Shown in pieces: positions 12,751 to 13,530 of a stretch of 13,530 nucleotides of DNA (position 1 is its first letter; every line of letters begins with the position of its first letter). The stretch comes from an uncultured Eubacteriales bacterium (GTDB lineage Bacteria; Bacillota; Clostridia; Oscillospirales; Oscillospiraceae), in contig CABPXX010000005.1 in the NCBI GenBank assembly GCA_902461475.1, positions 1 through 13,530 on the forward strand. The letters are read 5' to 3'. Both the position numbers and the translations under genes were made by a program. The notes beneath the pieces are model-generated. The model saw only the letters and a program-made list of their open reading frames with translations, had not been told where the DNA came from and ran no database searches.

Positions 12751-13434
12751 GTGAAACTCTTGCTGCGTATCACCAAGATTTTTACCTGCATTGTGCTGGC
12801 GTGCACGGTGCTGAGCATTGTGTCTGTATTTGCCATCAACGCACGGGTCACCCATGTGGGGGGCGAGCGGATTCTCACCGCAGAACAGGCCGCAGACCTG
12901 ACCGATGTGGACTGCATTCTGGTACTGGGCTGCGGCGTCAAGGCCGATGGTACCCCCAGTCTCATGCTGGCTGATCGTCTGGAACGGGGCGTTGAACTCT
13001 ATGAACTGAACGTTGCTCCGAAACTGCTGATGAGCGGCGATCACGGACGGGAAGGCTATGACGAAGTGAACGCCATGAAGCAGTATGCCATGGACGCCGG
13101 CGTTCCGTCCTCCGACATCTTTATGGACCACGCCGGATTTTCCACCTATGAGAGCATGTACCGGGCAAAGGAGATCTTCCAAGCTCAGAAGGTGGTCATT
13201 GTCTCCCAGGAATACCACCTGTATCGGGCCATCTACATTGCCCAAGCTTTGGGGCTGGATGCCTATGGAGTCGCCGCCGACGGGGAGGACTACGCAGGGC
13301 AGTGGCAGAGAGATGCACGGGAAGTCCTGGCTCGGGTCAAAGATTTCTTTACCTCCATCTGGAAGCCTGAGCCTACTTATCTAGGCGAAGCCATTCCCGT
13401 CAGTGGAGACGGAGATGTGACCAACGACGGTTAA
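12751..13434 (+). CDS. sanA: SanA/YdcF family (DUF218) membrane-anchored protein
   Basis: A 227-residue protein starting at GTG, with AAAGGGGGT 11 bases upstream. An N-terminal membrane anchor (about 6-30) is followed by the DUF218 domain: CILVLGCGVKADGTPSLMLA, then LLMSGDHGREGYDEVNAMK, then FSTYESMYRAKEIF and VVIVSQEYHLYRA. The pattern matches E. coli SanA (vancomycin high-temperature exclusion) and YdcF, whose exact reaction is unsettled. A role in envelope barrier function or cell-wall precursor handling, at the outer membrane face, is inferred from the family. A short acidic, Gly-rich tail (EAIPVSGDGDVTNDG) ends the protein. It is a single-gene unit between terminators. Confidence 0.8.
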   Translation: MKLLLRITKIFTCIVLACTVLSIVSVFAINARVTHVGGERILTAEQAADLTDVDCILVLGCGVKADGTPSLMLADRLERGVELYELNVAPKLLMSGDHGREGYDEVNAMKQYAMDAGVPSSDIFMDHAGFSTYESMYRAKEIFQAQKVVIVSQEYHLYRAIYIAQALGLDAYGVAADGEDYAGQWQRDAREVLARVKDFFTSIWKPEPTYLGEAIPVSGDGDVTNDG

Positions 13435-13441
13435 ACTCTTG

Positions 13442-13471
13442 GGCGGCGGGGCAGGTTTGAGCCCCGCCGCC
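13442..13471 (+). terminator. GC-rich hairpin after the SanA-like gene
   Basis: An 11-bp stem (GGCGGCGGGGC, 13442-13452, with 13461-13471) and an 8-nt loop start 7 bases after the stop codon. A T-run (13483-13487) follows only after about 11 bases, so it may act as an RNA 3'-end structure together with the next hairpin. Confidence 0.6.
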
Positions 13472-13491
13472 TGGGGAAAAAATTTTTCAAG

Positions 13492-13517
13492 AAAACGCAA
13501 ATTTCCTCTTGCATTTT
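13492..13517. terminator. AT-rich hairpin near the right edge
   Basis: AAAACGCAA (13492-13500) pairs with TTGCATTTT (13509-13517) with one C-A mismatch around an 8-nt loop. The A-run and T-run flanks are terminator-like. It could end the SanA-like transcript or a convergent one entering from the right. Confidence 0.4.
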
Positions 13518-13530
13518 TCTTTCTCGTATG

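Overview
The window is from a moderately GC-rich Gram-positive anaerobe, most likely a Clostridia member of the Oscillospiraceae type (Flavonifractor/Oscillibacter-like). The evidence is a methionine synthase ending after its B12 domain, Fe-S electron-transfer proteins, two Crp/Fnr regulators, a BlaI/BlaR1-type module, a spore-coat manganese-catalase (CotJC) remnant, purine-rich Shine-Dalgarno sites and GTG starts. Genus placement is inferred from remembered protein resemblance, not from a search. No rRNA, tRNA, CRISPR array or insertion sequence was seen.

Left part (1-5420): the 3' end of metH; a two-gene Fe-S operon (2x[4Fe-4S] ferredoxin and a NapH/NosR-like membrane Fe-S protein); a hairpin shared with the convergent ygiQ - crp/fnr pair; a second crp/fnr gene; and, divergent from it, a glyoxalase I-like VOC gene. 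Promoters with 17-nt spacers are readable for ygiQ, the second crp/fnr gene and the VOC gene. The Fe-S operon promoter instead has a good -10, a poor -35 and a dyad centred near -41, as in an activator-dependent promoter.

Middle part (5427-9260, all minus strand): a BlaI-regulated envelope operon. Its order is blaI, an M56 (BlaR1-like) protease that stops right after the catalytic domain, a membrane-anchored DUF1287 protein, a lipoprotein gene in two overlapping reading frames, a second lipoprotein gene, and then the 3' half of cotJC with its 5' half missing. Two imperfect 16-bp dyads of the BlaI type flank the blaI -10. The two lipoproteins share a 60-residue N-terminus that looks like the juxtamembrane and fourth-membrane-helix region missing from the M56 protein. 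The operon may therefore be a BlaR1 receptor split into protease and sensors, which is the most interesting feature here.

Right part (9319-13530, plus strand): a 61-codon gene translationally coupled to a 491-aa serine recombinase; an alkD-like glycosylase whose promoter starts inside the recombinase 3' end; a NifX/NifB-type protein with a His/Cys-rich tail overlapping an ogt-type O6-alkylguanine methyltransferase (with alkD, an apparent DNA alkylation-repair cluster); a terminator; and a SanA/YdcF-family membrane protein followed by terminator-like hairpins. The recombinase, the truncated cotJC and the cassette between them suggest past DNA rearrangement, but no attachment-site pair could be identified.
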